From Promethearchaeota archaeon (lineage in GTDB: Archaea; Asgardarchaeota; Lokiarchaeia; Sigyniarchaeales; SOKP01): a stretch of DNA of 64,000 bases. Below the pieces are notes generated by a model, which searched no databases, had not been told where the DNA came from, and saw only the letters and a list, made by a program, of their open reading frames with translations. Made by a program: the position numbers and the translations under genes. Shown in pieces: positions 16,402-26,202 of this stretch. How positions within the stretch are numbered: position 1 is the stretch's first letter; the number at the start of each line of letters is the position of its first letter. Where the stretch lies: NCBI GenBank assembly GCA_019058445.1, contig JAHPZA010000006.1, positions 641,063-705,062 on the forward strand. Direction: 5' to 3'.

Positions 16402-16673
16402 ATGAGTTAGAAAATCTGTAGTTTCTGTGGTAAGGAAATTCAAGAAGATTTAAAGATATGTCCCTATTGTGGAAAAACTTAGAAGAACAAGAGATTCTAG
16501 TTCCTATGAAAGGACCTCCCAGAAGTGGATATAAAACACTAAATAGAAAAGAAAAAATTTAGATGTTTCCTCTGATCGCTGGAATAATGACAATTATGGT
16601 ACTTTTTTGTCCTGCAGTATATGCTACTGAAGAAACACCCAGCATCAATTTTTTAGCTATAGCCATCATTTGA
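16402..16673 (+). pseudogene. Broken zinc-ribbon membrane-protein gene
   Basis: ATG 16402 is followed by AGT and then TAG (16408-16410). The same frame continues KICSFCGKEIQEDLKICPYC, a complete double-CxxC zinc ribbon, to a stop at 16480. A shifted frame then leads through a short linker and another TAG to MFPLIAGIMTIMVLFCPAVY, a transmembrane-like segment (16563-16673). Zinc ribbon plus membrane helices is a common archaeal layout, so this is a decayed member with two stops and one frameshift. Confidence 0.65.
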
Positions 16674-16757
16674 TATCTTTCAAAAAAAAGCAGGAAAAAA
16701 TATAATATCATTGACGGACTATTTTTACAAGAGTTTATTAAAAAAAGGTTTTTTAAA

Positions 16758-17864
16758 ATGTCGGAAAAATTATGGCAAAAAGTGGCGAAAATACTAGTTA
16801 AAGCTGGTGGAAATCCTCTTTTTCAAGCCAATGACACTATGATTACGCTTTTCAAGACTTTATTAAATGAAGAACAAGCAGAGTTCCTCTTGAATTTCAG
16901 AAATCCTAAAATGACATTTGCTAGATTAAAAGAAAAAACCGGGATGGAAGATAGAGGATTAAGCACAATGCTCAATTCTTTAATGGATGAGGGAATCATC
17001 TTTGATATGCCTAAAAAAGATCCTAATAATTCAGAATATCATCTATTGGCGCCCATTCCTGATATTTTCGAATATTCTTTGGTTAAAAAAAATACGACAG
17101 AAAAAAGGAAGAAACTTGCGAAAATATACGATAAAATCCTTGAGGAGGCAGGTGAATTAACCCACAAAAACTATGAGACTTTGTTATCCATATTTAAAGA
17201 TAAAATGCCCGCTTTTACAAGGATTCTACCAATTGATAAGGAGCTTATTATTCCAAAAGAAGAAACCTTACCATTCTTCGAAGCCTCGAAAGTTATTGAT
17301 AGGTATGATACTATCTCATTATCCCAATGTCCTTGTAAGCTAGATAAGGAGCTTTTAGGTGATCCTTGCAAAGCGACAACAGATCATTTTAGATGCTTAC
17401 ATTTTGGGCACATCGGGCGTTATTTTATTGAACATGGATTTGGTAAACCAATCTCTAGAGAAGAAGCGAAAAAGGTGTTATTGGAAGCAGAAAAAGATGG
17501 TCTTGTTCATAAAGCTTTTCATTACGATTTTGATCTTGATAAAGAAGAAAATGCGATATGTAATTGCTGCAAATGTTGTTGTATTATTTTTCAAAGTTAT
17601 TATCGAGGTATATGGCCGTACCATACTAAAAGTTCATACATCGCAGAACTAGATGAAAATAAGTGCAAAGGTTGTGGAGCGTGCGTCGAAAAATGCCCTA
17701 TAGAAGCAATAACCTTGATAGATGGAAAATCTCGTACTGATAATAACAAATGTTTAGGTTGTGGAGTGTGCGTGAATCAATGTCCGGAAAACGCTAGAGT
17801 ATTAAGAAAGACAGACCTTAGAAGCGTATTTATCCCGATACCCAAAGTTGATAGTTCTAATTAA
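16758..17864 (+). CDS. HTH and ferredoxin-domain protein (paralogue of 60780)
   Basis: A 368-residue protein. The N-terminal part is helical with a winged-helix-like segment (FARLKEKTGMEDRGLSTMLN, about residues 55-75, then LMDEGIIFDM). The middle carries unusual Cys groups: SQCPCKLDKELLGDPCK (about residue 180) and CNCCKCCC (about residues 262-272). The C-terminus is a two-cluster ferredoxin: CKGCGACVEKCPIEA and CLGCGVCVNQCPENA. This architecture suggests a cytosolic redox-responsive or electron-transfer protein binding at least two [4Fe-4S] clusters. The gene at 60780-61880 is a clear paralogue, and a third broken copy lies at 59487. Confidence 0.85.
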   Translation: MSEKLWQKVAKILVKAGGNPLFQANDTMITLFKTLLNEEQAEFLLNFRNPKMTFARLKEKTGMEDRGLSTMLNSLMDEGIIFDMPKKDPNNSEYHLLAPIPDIFEYSLVKKNTTEKRKKLAKIYDKILEEAGELTHKNYETLLSIFKDKMPAFTRILPIDKELIIPKEETLPFFEASKVIDRYDTISLSQCPCKLDKELLGDPCKATTDHFRCLHFGHIGRYFIEHGFGKPISREEAKKVLLEAEKDGLVHKAFHYDFDLDKEENAICNCCKCCCIIFQSYYRGIWPYHTKSSYIAELDENKCKGCGACVEKCPIEAITLIDGKSRTDNNKCLGCGVCVNQCPENARVLRKTDLRSVFIPIPKVDSSN

Positions 17865-17983
17865 TATTATGAGTTTACCCAATACAAGCTTGAAAAGATT
17901 TGAGAAAAAAAAAGAAAAAAATAAAGTACGAGATTCAAACTATATCACGCTTCATAATTATCAAATTTTAGACCACGAAAAAA

Positions 17984-18496
17984 TTACTTGAATGAGATTT
18001 CAAATATGCAGGTTTTGTCTGCATTGGGTCTGTTTTTAATGTTTTGTACTTTGATATTAGGATTTATTTTTTTAAAATAATTCTCATGAATTTTAGTGCA
18101 GCCATGGATACATGATACTTCTGCGGGATTCCCCTCTATGCATATATATTCCTCTAAATTCATTTGTAACATAGAATTCCAATTCGGGCAAGTTTTATAC
18201 TCCCATTTCAATGAATCAGGAGTTTCTTCTAAATTTCTAATAACATAGCCATTTACTTTGCAAACTTGCGTAAGTACATGTTTTGCTTGTTCAATATCAT
18301 TTCCTTCAGGTTCAATGAGCTGATATAAAAGATCAACAGCAGGAGGGAGTAAATCATCCCACATTTCCAATTCTAAATTAATGATTTCTTTAGGTCCCAA
18401 CCTTTTGTAAGCATACCAAGACCACCCATTAGAAATATTATAAAGCATTTGAAGTCTTACCATATCAGCCATTTTTTTTGTTAGTTCTCTTACCAT
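17984..18496 (-). CDS. Cys-containing protein of unknown function (DUF6125-like)
   Basis: A 170-residue mostly helical protein. The N-terminus includes MLYNISNGWSWYAYKRLG and a following Glu-rich helix. Conserved-looking Cys residues occur at QVCKVNG, YKTCPNWN, EYICIEGNP and VSCIHGCTKIHE, which could form a metal or cluster site. The pattern resembles the DUF6125 / 2-amino-thiazoline-carboxylate-hydrolase-like group, but I make that link from memory of motif style only. It is convergent with the ferredoxin gene at 16758. Confidence 0.55.
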   Translation of the reverse strand: MVRELTKKMADMVRLQMLYNISNGWSWYAYKRLGPKEIINLELEMWDDLLPPAVDLLYQLIEPEGNDIEQAKHVLTQVCKVNGYVIRNLEETPDSLKWEYKTCPNWNSMLQMNLEEYICIEGNPAEVSCIHGCTKIHENYFKKINPNIKVQNIKNRPNADKTCIFEISFK

Positions 18497-18627
18497 ACAT
18501 TTTCACTCTCTATATTTTTTTGATACTATTTTCGCCAAATAACTTAATTTCTATATAGATGATTAAGTTTATTTTTCATTTCTATTTAATTTCATTTAAT
18601 TCATCTTAATATACAAATTTAAATTAG

Positions 18628-18658
18628 TAGTGACAACATAAAAGTAATCATTTATATG
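18628..18658 (+). promoter_or_regulatory. Promoter of transporter 18692 with candidate TrmB half-site
   Basis: TATA-like TTTATATG at 18651-18658 lies about 34 bases before the ATG at 18692. Thirteen bases upstream is TAGTGACAAC (18628-18637), the exact reverse complement of GTTGTCACTA in the palindrome at 2167-2188. Regulation by a TrmB-type protein is inference. Confidence 0.45.
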
Positions 18659-18691
18659 CTAAAAATGAATTAAATCAAAATTTTAAAAATT

Positions 18692-20083
18692 ATGACAGAA
18701 AATACAGAAGAAACGAGTGAAATTAATCATTCCACTTTAGCAATGTTATCGTTCAATTGTTCTTTTTTTGGAACGCAGTTAATTAGTCTCATATATAATT
18801 CCCGTTTAATTTTTTTCTATGAAATTGAGGTTGGATTATCTATTTGGCTAATAATGCTTGGTTATGCAATTTATACAGCGTGGGATGCATTCAATGATCC
18901 CTTCATGGGGCACCTTTCGGATCGACCAAACAGGTTATGGAAAAAATACGGAAAACGCTTCCCATGGATTTTTGGTTCTTCAATTCTCCTATGTATGGCA
19001 TTTTTCTTGATATTCATTCCACCAGATCCTAAAGTGAATGAATGGGCAACATTTACATGGTTTTTATGCGTGCTTTTCTTGTTTGATGGTTTACTCTCCA
19101 TATTGATGATAAATCGAAGTGCTCTATTACCAGATAAATTCCGAACTGATAAAGAACGTAAAAAATTAGCCGGATTTTTTGTCCCCTTCTTTACTATTGG
19201 ACTCATAATAGGAATGATGCTTCCTCCCTTGTTCATAACTTACGGAGATAGAACTTCATACGTTTTTATGGCAATCATCGCGAGCATTATAACTGTCATT
19301 TTCCTTATATTATCTTTTCCAGGCATGAAGGAGGATGACATAATGATAAAGCGTGCTTTTACTGCTGCTCAAGAGGAAAAAACCCCCTTTTTTGGAACGC
19401 TAAAAAAGGCATGGACGCAAAAAAATTTCAGGATATTTGTCTTAAATAGAATACCCATAATGGCTGCTAGCATTCTTTTTGTTGTGAGCACTCCCTATTA
19501 TGTACGTTATGTTTTGAAAGGAAAAGCCATCATGGAAATTTATCTTTACGCCGCTTACTTAATTCCTGGCGTGCTTTTGGTACCTTTATGGATGAAAGTA
19601 GGAAAAAAGATGGGATATGTGAAACTTTACCCAATATTATGCTTTTTAATTGGAATTGCATTCTTATTTTCAATATTTATATTTGAGATTGTATCCGCAG
19701 TGATTTGTGTCTTATTTTTGGGTGCGTTTTATGGAGGATTAAATACCATATCGTCCCCAATTGATGCAGAAATGTTTGATGAGGCTGCGGTATTACATGG
19801 AGAACGCAAAGAGGGCACGTATTATGGACTACAATCAGTAATTGGAAAGGTAGGACAAGTACTCTACATAGTTATCTTAGCAATAATCCATACTTTAACA
19901 GATTTTGATCCAGAACGAGGCACGAACCAAACAGATTTAGCAATTTGGGGGATTCGGCTTCAATTTGGATTACCTACGGCAATCTTCATGTTTATTGCCG
20001 GATTTGTTTTTTGGAAGTGGTGGGATTTAAAACCTGAAAAAGTAGCTCAAATCCATGAAAAGTTAAAGCAGATGAATCTTTAA
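18692..20083 (+). CDS. GPH-family (MelB-like) sugar:cation symporter
   Basis: A 463-residue MFS carrier with about twelve helices. It has the glycoside-pentoside-hexuronide signature in the first loop: YTAWDAFNDPFMGHLSDR (about residues 63-80), with the Asp residues that bind the coupling cation in MelB, then KKYGKRFPWIFG. The central loop is charged. The cargo cannot be told from sequence. A paralogue of identical length lies at 57984-59375. It precedes an M20 peptidase gene by only 32 bases, so the two are probably one transcript. Confidence 0.9.
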   Translation: MTENTEETSEINHSTLAMLSFNCSFFGTQLISLIYNSRLIFFYEIEVGLSIWLIMLGYAIYTAWDAFNDPFMGHLSDRPNRLWKKYGKRFPWIFGSSILLCMAFFLIFIPPDPKVNEWATFTWFLCVLFLFDGLLSILMINRSALLPDKFRTDKERKKLAGFFVPFFTIGLIIGMMLPPLFITYGDRTSYVFMAIIASIITVIFLILSFPGMKEDDIMIKRAFTAAQEEKTPFFGTLKKAWTQKNFRIFVLNRIPIMAASILFVVSTPYYVRYVLKGKAIMEIYLYAAYLIPGVLLVPLWMKVGKKMGYVKLYPILCFLIGIAFLFSIFIFEIVSAVICVLFLGAFYGGLNTISSPIDAEMFDEAAVLHGERKEGTYYGLQSVIGKVGQVLYIVILAIIHTLTDFDPERGTNQTDLAIWGIRLQFGLPTAIFMFIAGFVFWKWWDLKPEKVAQIHEKLKQMNL

Positions 20084-20115
20084 AGTTTTTATTTTTTTTT
20101 ATTTTATATTTTTTA

Positions 20116-21417
20116 GTGAATATAAAAATGGTTGATTTAGAAGCTATTTATAAGGAAGTGGACGAACTATCCCGTGAAAAAGTAATGGAGATAATGAGCT
20201 CTCTAATCAATATTGACACAACCCATCCCCCTGGAAAGACTTATAGGGAATACGTGTCGGCTATTTCTCCTTACTTTAAAGAATTAGGGTATGAATTAGA
20301 AGAAGTAGTCATACCAGAAGAGCGTTACAAAAAATTAGCTCCCCATTTGAAAGGACCTCGAATTAATCTTGTCGGAATTAAAAATTACGGACAAGATAAA
20401 GACGTGAGCTTTTATGGACATATGGATGTAGTGCCCGCAACAAATGAAGGCCAATTAAAATGGCGTTTTCCTCCCTTTCAAGCAACTATGATAAAAAGTG
20501 GAAAAATATATGGAAGGGGTACCGCGGACATGAAAGGTTCAATGGTAGGTTTAATTTTAGCGTTGCAAATTATTGAGAAATTGAGCCTTATACCCAAATA
20601 TAACATTAGAGTTTTAAATTGTACTGATGAAGAGGGAGGTCCTTATGCGGGAGTTGCGTATCTAGCCGAAAAAGGCTATGTGAAAGGTACTGTATTTTGC
20701 ATGGATGGGGCCAGTACTCCTACAATCATGGTTGGTTCATATGGATCGATGAATATAATTGTTGAAACATTTGGAAGAAGCTGTCATTCTGCTGTTAATT
20801 TTATGGGGGTAAATGCTTTAGAACAAACAGTACCCATTTTAACAGAACTGATGAAACTTAAAGAAATAGTCGAAAAACGTGAAAGTAATTCTATTCCAGG
20901 ACTCCCTAGACCTGGATCGAATAGAAAGTGGAACTTCTCTCCAATGTTTAATCTTAACATCCTGAATGTTGGTACAAAGGCTAATATCGTACCCGATCAC
21001 TTAACATTGCTGATAAACCGGCGAATTATACCCGAAGAAAAACACGATGACGTGAAGAAAGAAATTGAAGAAGCAATTGAAAGAGGAAAATCCAAAAGTA
21101 AATTAGTAAATGTGAAAACCACTTTCCACATTGGTTACCCTCCAATGAAAGTCGATATTAATAGCCCAGGTAACATTAGATTGAAAAAAGTAATGTCTTT
21201 GGTTAAAAATATCCCAGAAGAAAAAATAACTCACTTAGGTATGCCGGGCAGCACGGATATGGGGCTTGTCAATAAAATACTAAATACGGAGGACATTGTC
21301 GTATATGGCGCAGGATATGGCGGATCTAATGGACATGGAGTGAACGAGAACATTCGATTAAAAGATTTGAAAACTTTTATCAAGGAAATAATTCTATTTT
21401 TATGTCACGATATTTAG
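20116..21417 (+). CDS. M20-family metallopeptidase (ArgE/DapE/ACY1 type)
   Basis: A 433-residue di-zinc peptidase or deacylase. Ligands and catalytic residues are in place: YGHMDVVPA (first metal His and general-base-linked Asp), GRGTADMKG (bridging Asp), NCTDEEGGPYAG (catalytic Glu and ligand), a dimerisation insert after FGRSCHSA, and the last His in GGSNGHGVNE. Family enzymes hydrolyse N-acyl amino acids or short peptides. The start could be GTG 20116 or ATG 20128; no ribosome-binding site decides. The transporter immediately upstream suggests uptake and cleavage of the same substrate. Confidence 0.9.
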   Translation: MNIKMVDLEAIYKEVDELSREKVMEIMSSLINIDTTHPPGKTYREYVSAISPYFKELGYELEEVVIPEERYKKLAPHLKGPRINLVGIKNYGQDKDVSFYGHMDVVPATNEGQLKWRFPPFQATMIKSGKIYGRGTADMKGSMVGLILALQIIEKLSLIPKYNIRVLNCTDEEGGPYAGVAYLAEKGYVKGTVFCMDGASTPTIMVGSYGSMNIIVETFGRSCHSAVNFMGVNALEQTVPILTELMKLKEIVEKRESNSIPGLPRPGSNRKWNFSPMFNLNILNVGTKANIVPDHLTLLINRRIIPEEKHDDVKKEIEEAIERGKSKSKLVNVKTTFHIGYPPMKVDINSPGNIRLKKVMSLVKNIPEEKITHLGMPGSTDMGLVNKILNTEDIVVYGAGYGGSNGHGVNENIRLKDLKTFIKEIILFLCHDI

Positions 21418-21691
21418 AGCTTTAAATTTTTTTTATTATTTTAAATATATGCTCTACTTGAAATTATCATTCAAATTTTGTGAAATGTGGAAATAAAAAT
21501 AAATATCAAATAAGCCAAATATTGTAATAAAATTATTAATACAAACCTTTTAGACTATCAAAATTCCAAATAAAACTATGCAAGTGATTAAAAGATAATA
21601 TAGAAATAAACCGTTGAAATAGTGTTGATATTTCTTAAAAAAAAGAGATATTAATTAGAATTTCTATTAAACTGTAGGTAAAACTAGATTT

Positions 21692-22306
21692 CTAATAATC
21701 CCCAACGTATTCAATAACAAGTTGATGACATTCCTCTCCAGGATCCATATCAATAGAATCATCCCATCCGTTAAAGCAATTTAATTCAAAATAATCATCA
21801 CTATCGCTAGAAATATAAAATTCAGCATTAATTGTATGAATCGAATATGTTGGATGAATAAATTCTAATTCTTCATCGATCACTCCATTTTTATAAAGAT
21901 TAAGATAGTAAGAATGAGCTGGATTACAACCCGTCAAAACTAACCTTAAGGTTATTCGATATAATCCATTTTTAACTAGGTAGTATCGAGTATTATTATG
22001 ATTCAAGATAATATATCCGCTATTGTTAAATAGATTATTTGCTGCTGAAATTAGCCAATTCCAATTATCTGAAAAAGGAGAATAACTTTTGTTCCTTTGA
22101 AGATGCTCCCATAGTCCAACGACGAGCCCTACTGTTCCCGGAGGTCCTGTTGTTCCATCATCTCCATCATCTCCCTCTTCTCCCTTTAGAGCTCCCGTCT
22201 GAACTAGCATAGCAGAGTAGGCTCCAAAAGCTAATCCACTTGCTCCGATTATTACTCCTAGAAGAGCTAACACTATTAGATTATTTTCTCTCATTTTTGA
22301 TTTCAT
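21692..22306 (-). CDS. Membrane-anchored surface protein with collagen-like stalk and C1q-like domain
   Basis: A 204-residue protein. One N-terminal helix (LIVLALLGVIIGASGLAFGA, residues about 10-29) acts as anchor or uncleaved signal. Next comes a short run of Gly-X-Y triplets (GEEGDDGDDGTTGPPGT, about residues 41-57). The remaining 140 residues are rich in strands and aromatic residues (NGLYRITLRLVLTG, SYYLNLYKNGVIDEEL, INAEFYISSDSDDYFEL), the pattern of a C1q/TNF-like jelly roll. Such proteins are extracellular trimers that bind ligands. The C1q call is by pattern, not alignment. Confidence 0.7.
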   Translation of the reverse strand: MKSKMRENNLIVLALLGVIIGASGLAFGAYSAMLVQTGALKGEEGDDGDDGTTGPPGTVGLVVGLWEHLQRNKSYSPFSDNWNWLISAANNLFNNSGYIILNHNNTRYYLVKNGLYRITLRLVLTGCNPAHSYYLNLYKNGVIDEELEFIHPTYSIHTINAEFYISSDSDDYFELNCFNGWDDSIDMDPGEECHQLVIEYVGDY

Positions 22307-22558
22307 ACCTCTAATTTAAAATTTTAATTTGTTGTTAAATTGGATTTGTAAGTGAAGGGTAATTAAAATTTAGATATGTTTCTATTTATATCTATTTTTG
22401 ACCTAAATGTCCAGAAAATATCATTAATTCTTAGAAATCAAATAACATATGGATTAAAATCAGGTTTTTCTTAATTTCTTCCAAAAATTTGGGATCTTCT
22501 ATATATAAAAGATTTAATTGTAAATATTTTAAAATTTGTTGAATCCTATTTCTGCTTT

Positions 22559-23881
22559 TTATGTTTTCAAATGGCGTTCAAATTCGTATTCAGCGGGATC
22601 TATTGTCATAAATACCCAAAAACTAAGAAGTTGTACTCCTACGCAAAAAATAGCAACAACGAAATATATTGAAGTAAAATCAGCACCATATAAAGCAAGT
22701 AAAATAAATATCAGCCCTCCAATAAAAGCCCCAATCATCATCCCGAAATTAGTCGCAGAAATAGTAATTGCGTAATATGTAGCCCTCATTTCAGGATATC
22801 TATTTGACATATCTCCTCTAATTGTTTGATTTGCTACAGTTATAATGTAATTACTAAAAGCAAAAGTAATATAGCCTATAATGCCCCCAACCAAACCTAT
22901 GAGGAATATACTGAAAAACAGCCAAGGAATGTAAACTAAATGTCCAATATATACCGCAAGTCTTCTATTTTTATCTGCAAGCTTCCCACCGATCAAAGTA
23001 GCGGACAGGATCCCTATAACTGCTAATACACTGAAAAAAAAGCTAATTAAATATAATTCAAGCCCCTCATCGGATAATAAATACGTTACAGTCGTTCCCT
23101 CAAGCTTGATTAATCCAAGAGTCATCCATACGAGGAGCCCATAAAAGGTACCAATAATAATACCATCAATCCTATCAATAATAGAGAATGTAAACACTTT
23201 CCAATTTTCTTTTTTACTAAAGATATTTTTTACCTTTTTCCATACGTATATTTTTTTACTTGATATCAGCTCTTCTTCAATAAAATATGGAGTAAAACAA
23301 ACAATTATCATTAAAATACCTTCCATCATGAACAACCAAGGAATTGGTAATGATAATATAATAAAACTTATTCCAAACAGATAACCTCCTGCCATTTGAC
23401 CTAACATATACATACCTATTGTCCAACCTTGCATGCGACCAAGCTTTTCTTTAGGGGTAACATCGAGAATTAGTCCATCAATCGCAGTATCTGCTACTGC
23501 TAAACCTATATTTATTAGAACTCCGTAAAGCATGAGAAAGATATACAATAACGAAACATCTAAAGGTAAGTAAAATCCCATGATAATCCACCAAATACCA
23601 CAAAAAGTTCCAAAAATACAAATAAAAGGAAATCTTCGTCCAAACTTTTCTGAAATCTGGTATTTATCATTGATCATTCCTATGAAAAACTTTAAACTCC
23701 ATGGTAAAACAGTCAAAGCAGTTATCATGAATAAAAGAGCCTCATCTAATCGGCGAATATTGACAATGAGATAAAATGCAAGAGTAATCCCCCAAATTCC
23801 ATGATGAAGTCCCTGAACTAAATAAAATGAAGAAAAGATGAGGCTATTTTTAGTGTATGGTTTGATCTTATCATCATTCAT
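22559..23881 (-). CDS. MFS transporter
   Basis: A 440-residue carrier with about twelve helices in two halves. The loop between helices 2 and 3 has the MFS-type pattern FFIGMINDKYQISEKFGRR, and helix 5 includes AGGYLFGISFIIL. The second half contains SATLIGGKLADKNRRLAVYI, the repeat of that loop motif. It has features of the folate/biopterin- and sugar-type MFS groups, so the cargo is not assigned. It is convergent with nothing nearby; a short AT-rich gap separates it from 24225. Confidence 0.85.
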   Translation of the reverse strand: MNDDKIKPYTKNSLIFSSFYLVQGLHHGIWGITLAFYLIVNIRRLDEALLFMITALTVLPWSLKFFIGMINDKYQISEKFGRRFPFICIFGTFCGIWWIIMGFYLPLDVSLLYIFLMLYGVLINIGLAVADTAIDGLILDVTPKEKLGRMQGWTIGMYMLGQMAGGYLFGISFIILSLPIPWLFMMEGILMIIVCFTPYFIEEELISSKKIYVWKKVKNIFSKKENWKVFTFSIIDRIDGIIIGTFYGLLVWMTLGLIKLEGTTVTYLLSDEGLELYLISFFFSVLAVIGILSATLIGGKLADKNRRLAVYIGHLVYIPWLFFSIFLIGLVGGIIGYITFAFSNYIITVANQTIRGDMSNRYPEMRATYYAITISATNFGMMIGAFIGGLIFILLALYGADFTSIYFVVAIFCVGVQLLSFWVFMTIDPAEYEFERHLKT

Positions 23882-24224
23882 TTTAATGCACTCTCCATAG
23901 TTAATATTTGGTCTCTTATAGTATTTATAGAATTGTTTCTATCTGGTAAAGAAGAATATCAACCATGCTATAATATAAATAAGACAAAAAATTATGATTG
24001 CAATGAGGCAAATTCTGGTAAATGGATTAGATCGCTTAAACTTAAAATCTTTATCTTTTTCATTCAAACTTTAGCACTTCACTTTCTTTTAATTTATTTA
24101 CTAGACGTTATCTACAAAGTATTTATTATAAATCCAATTAGTAAATATTTAATGATTTTATTTTGTTATTATTCTAAATAAATCTGATAATAACTAAAAT
24201 ATATTATTTACCAGGAAAATTAAG

Positions 24225-24845
24225 TTGAAAGTGGTATGTACATCTGATACACATGGAATGCACAATTATTTGAAAATTCCCGATGGAGATCTTTTTATTT
24301 TTGGAGGAGATATATCTGAAACAGGTCGTATCGAAGAGCTAATCGAATTTAATCAATTTTTAGGTGAATTACCTCATAAATATAAAATCATTACTGACGG
24401 AAATCATGACTTATCTCCTGAGAAAGTTTCAAAATTGATTACAAATGCGTATTATTTGCAACATGAATTACTCGAAATTGAAAATCTTAGAATTTGGGGA
24501 ACTTCATGGCAATTTTGGTTGTCTGATCAAATACAACGAAAAAAAACTCAAGCTAATCCCCTAGAATTTTGGAAAGAAGTTCCAGCTGGAATTGATATTT
24601 TAATAACTCATTTTCCTCCTTATGGGATTGGTGATTTAACAAGAAGTGGAAGCCACTTGGGATCGAAGGATTTGCTTTCTGCTCTCCGAAGAATAAAACC
24701 TAAATATCATATTTTTGGCCATGTTCATGAAGGTTATGGAATTTTTAAAGAAAGCTTTAATAACTTTGAAATCACACTAATAAATGCTTCCGCCATCATC
24801 GGATTCGGCTCCAAAATGAATCCTCCGATTGTATTTACGCTCTAA
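24225..24845 (+). CDS. Metallophosphoesterase
   Basis: A 206-residue calcineurin-type phosphoesterase. All metal-binding motifs are present in order: CTSDTHG (DxH) at residues 4-10, FGGDISETG (GDxx), TDGNHDL (GNHD), LITHFPPYG (H) and IFGHVHEGYG (GHxH). The length fits the small MPPED2-like/YfcE-like group acting on phosphodiesters. It starts at TTG with AGGAAA about nine bases upstream; no ATG is available near the N-terminus. Confidence 0.9.
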   Translation: MKVVCTSDTHGMHNYLKIPDGDLFIFGGDISETGRIEELIEFNQFLGELPHKYKIITDGNHDLSPEKVSKLITNAYYLQHELLEIENLRIWGTSWQFWLSDQIQRKKTQANPLEFWKEVPAGIDILITHFPPYGIGDLTRSGSHLGSKDLLSALRRIKPKYHIFGHVHEGYGIFKESFNNFEITLINASAIIGFGSKMNPPIVFTL

Positions 24846-24930
24846 TCTTTCTATAATATGTTTTCTATTAACATATTTTCTTAGGTAATCATAATAAAAT
24901 TTAATTTCTTTAGTTCCTTATTTTTGAACT

Positions 24931-26166
24931 ATGTCTAATTCCGAATTTTATAACTTTGTAATCTTAGGTGCGGGTCCGGCAGGGTTGACAGCTGGTATCG
25001 TGGCAGCAAGAAATGGATTTAGTGTTGCAATTCTGGAAAAGGGAGAGAGAGCAGGTCCTAAGCCCCGTGGTGAGGGAATGGCTCATGGAAAAATTGTAGA
25101 TAATATTTTGGGAAAGGATTATCTGCCCTCAATTGGTTTAAGGTCAAATGGAGGACGAGTTTGGCATTCCCCAGGAGATATCCACACTACTACCACCTTC
25201 CGAGAGTATCCACACTATTTTTTTGAATGGCGGGAATTTATTGATCGATTTGTCGATGTTGCTCAAGAGTTAGGGGTAAAAATTCTTTTAAAAAGCGAAG
25301 CTACAGAACCAATTGAAAAAGATGGTATTTGTATAGGAGTTAAATATAAGGATGCGAGTGGAAGCATAAAAGAACTCCATGGCAATGCGATTTTAGATTG
25401 TAGCGGGTATTCAGCAGTGCTTGGGAGGCATTATGGTATTCCTTATGAGGAGGAAATCATATGTCCTATTGTAAAGTGTTTAATCAGTGAGGCGAATTTT
25501 AATATAAAAGAAACCCCTGATCTTCAGTTCTATTTCATAGGAAATGGAGATTTGAAATATTCACCGCGATTCCCTCAATGCGTTGCTTACTTTTTTCCTC
25601 TAGCAAATAAAAGAGCTGAAGTAGGATTAATGCTACGTATGGCACAAGCTCGCAGTATGAAAACAGTTACAATTCCCAGCGATGATGAAATCATGAGAGT
25701 GTGGGACGAAATTAAAAAATCATATCCCGGATATAGTGTATTTTTCAAGGGAGCAAAAATTGACTATGAAGAATTAACTTGGCTTCCAAATGCTAAAATG
25801 GTTGAAAATTATGTTCCAATTCCAGGTGTAGTTCTTTTAGGTGATAGTGCCGCATTTGTCAATCCCTTTGGGTCTTCAGGACTTCTTTATTCAATGGAAA
25901 TGGCAAATTTCTGGGTAAAAATGCTTTCGGAAGACTTGAAAAACATTTTAGTACACGAAGAAGAGCTTTCAGAACTTAATAAAATGTTATTTGAAAAAAC
26001 GGACGAATATAAGCAAAATTTCGAAAACTTTGAAGTGTATGAGCAGGTAAAAGGGTATTATAATTTAATAGGTGCATTTGAATATAAAATCTTTAATCGA
26101 TTACGCACAGCCGAGAGAATTAATAAGAAATGGGACTATATCGCATCGCTTCTGAAGAAAGCGTGA
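24931..26166 (+). CDS. Geranylgeranyl-reductase-like FAD oxidoreductase
   Basis: A 411-residue flavoprotein. The N-terminal dinucleotide motif is ILGAGPAGLTAGIVAARNG, with the acidic strand-2 end ILEKGERAG. The second FAD motif is VVLLGDSAAFVNPFGSSGL (about residues 294-312), typical of the geranylgeranyl reductase / PHBH-like group. In archaea such enzymes saturate isoprenoid chains of membrane lipids, often using ferredoxin or another Fe-S donor. The downstream HdrB-like gene starts 36 bases later, which suggests a dedicated electron donor. Other substrates are possible. Confidence 0.85.
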   Translation: MSNSEFYNFVILGAGPAGLTAGIVAARNGFSVAILEKGERAGPKPRGEGMAHGKIVDNILGKDYLPSIGLRSNGGRVWHSPGDIHTTTTFREYPHYFFEWREFIDRFVDVAQELGVKILLKSEATEPIEKDGICIGVKYKDASGSIKELHGNAILDCSGYSAVLGRHYGIPYEEEIICPIVKCLISEANFNIKETPDLQFYFIGNGDLKYSPRFPQCVAYFFPLANKRAEVGLMLRMAQARSMKTVTIPSDDEIMRVWDEIKKSYPGYSVFFKGAKIDYEELTWLPNAKMVENYVPIPGVVLLGDSAAFVNPFGSSGLLYSMEMANFWVKMLSEDLKNILVHEEELSELNKMLFEKTDEYKQNFENFEVYEQVKGYYNLIGAFEYKIFNRLRTAERINKKWDYIASLLKKA

Positions 26167-26202
26167 ACATTTAAATATAATAAGAGAAGGGAGAACATAG
26201 TT

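Noticed and set aside
23933..24181. 82-codon frame between two genes
   Set aside because: Biased AT-rich composition, no ribosome-binding site; it fills the promoter gap upstream of 24225.
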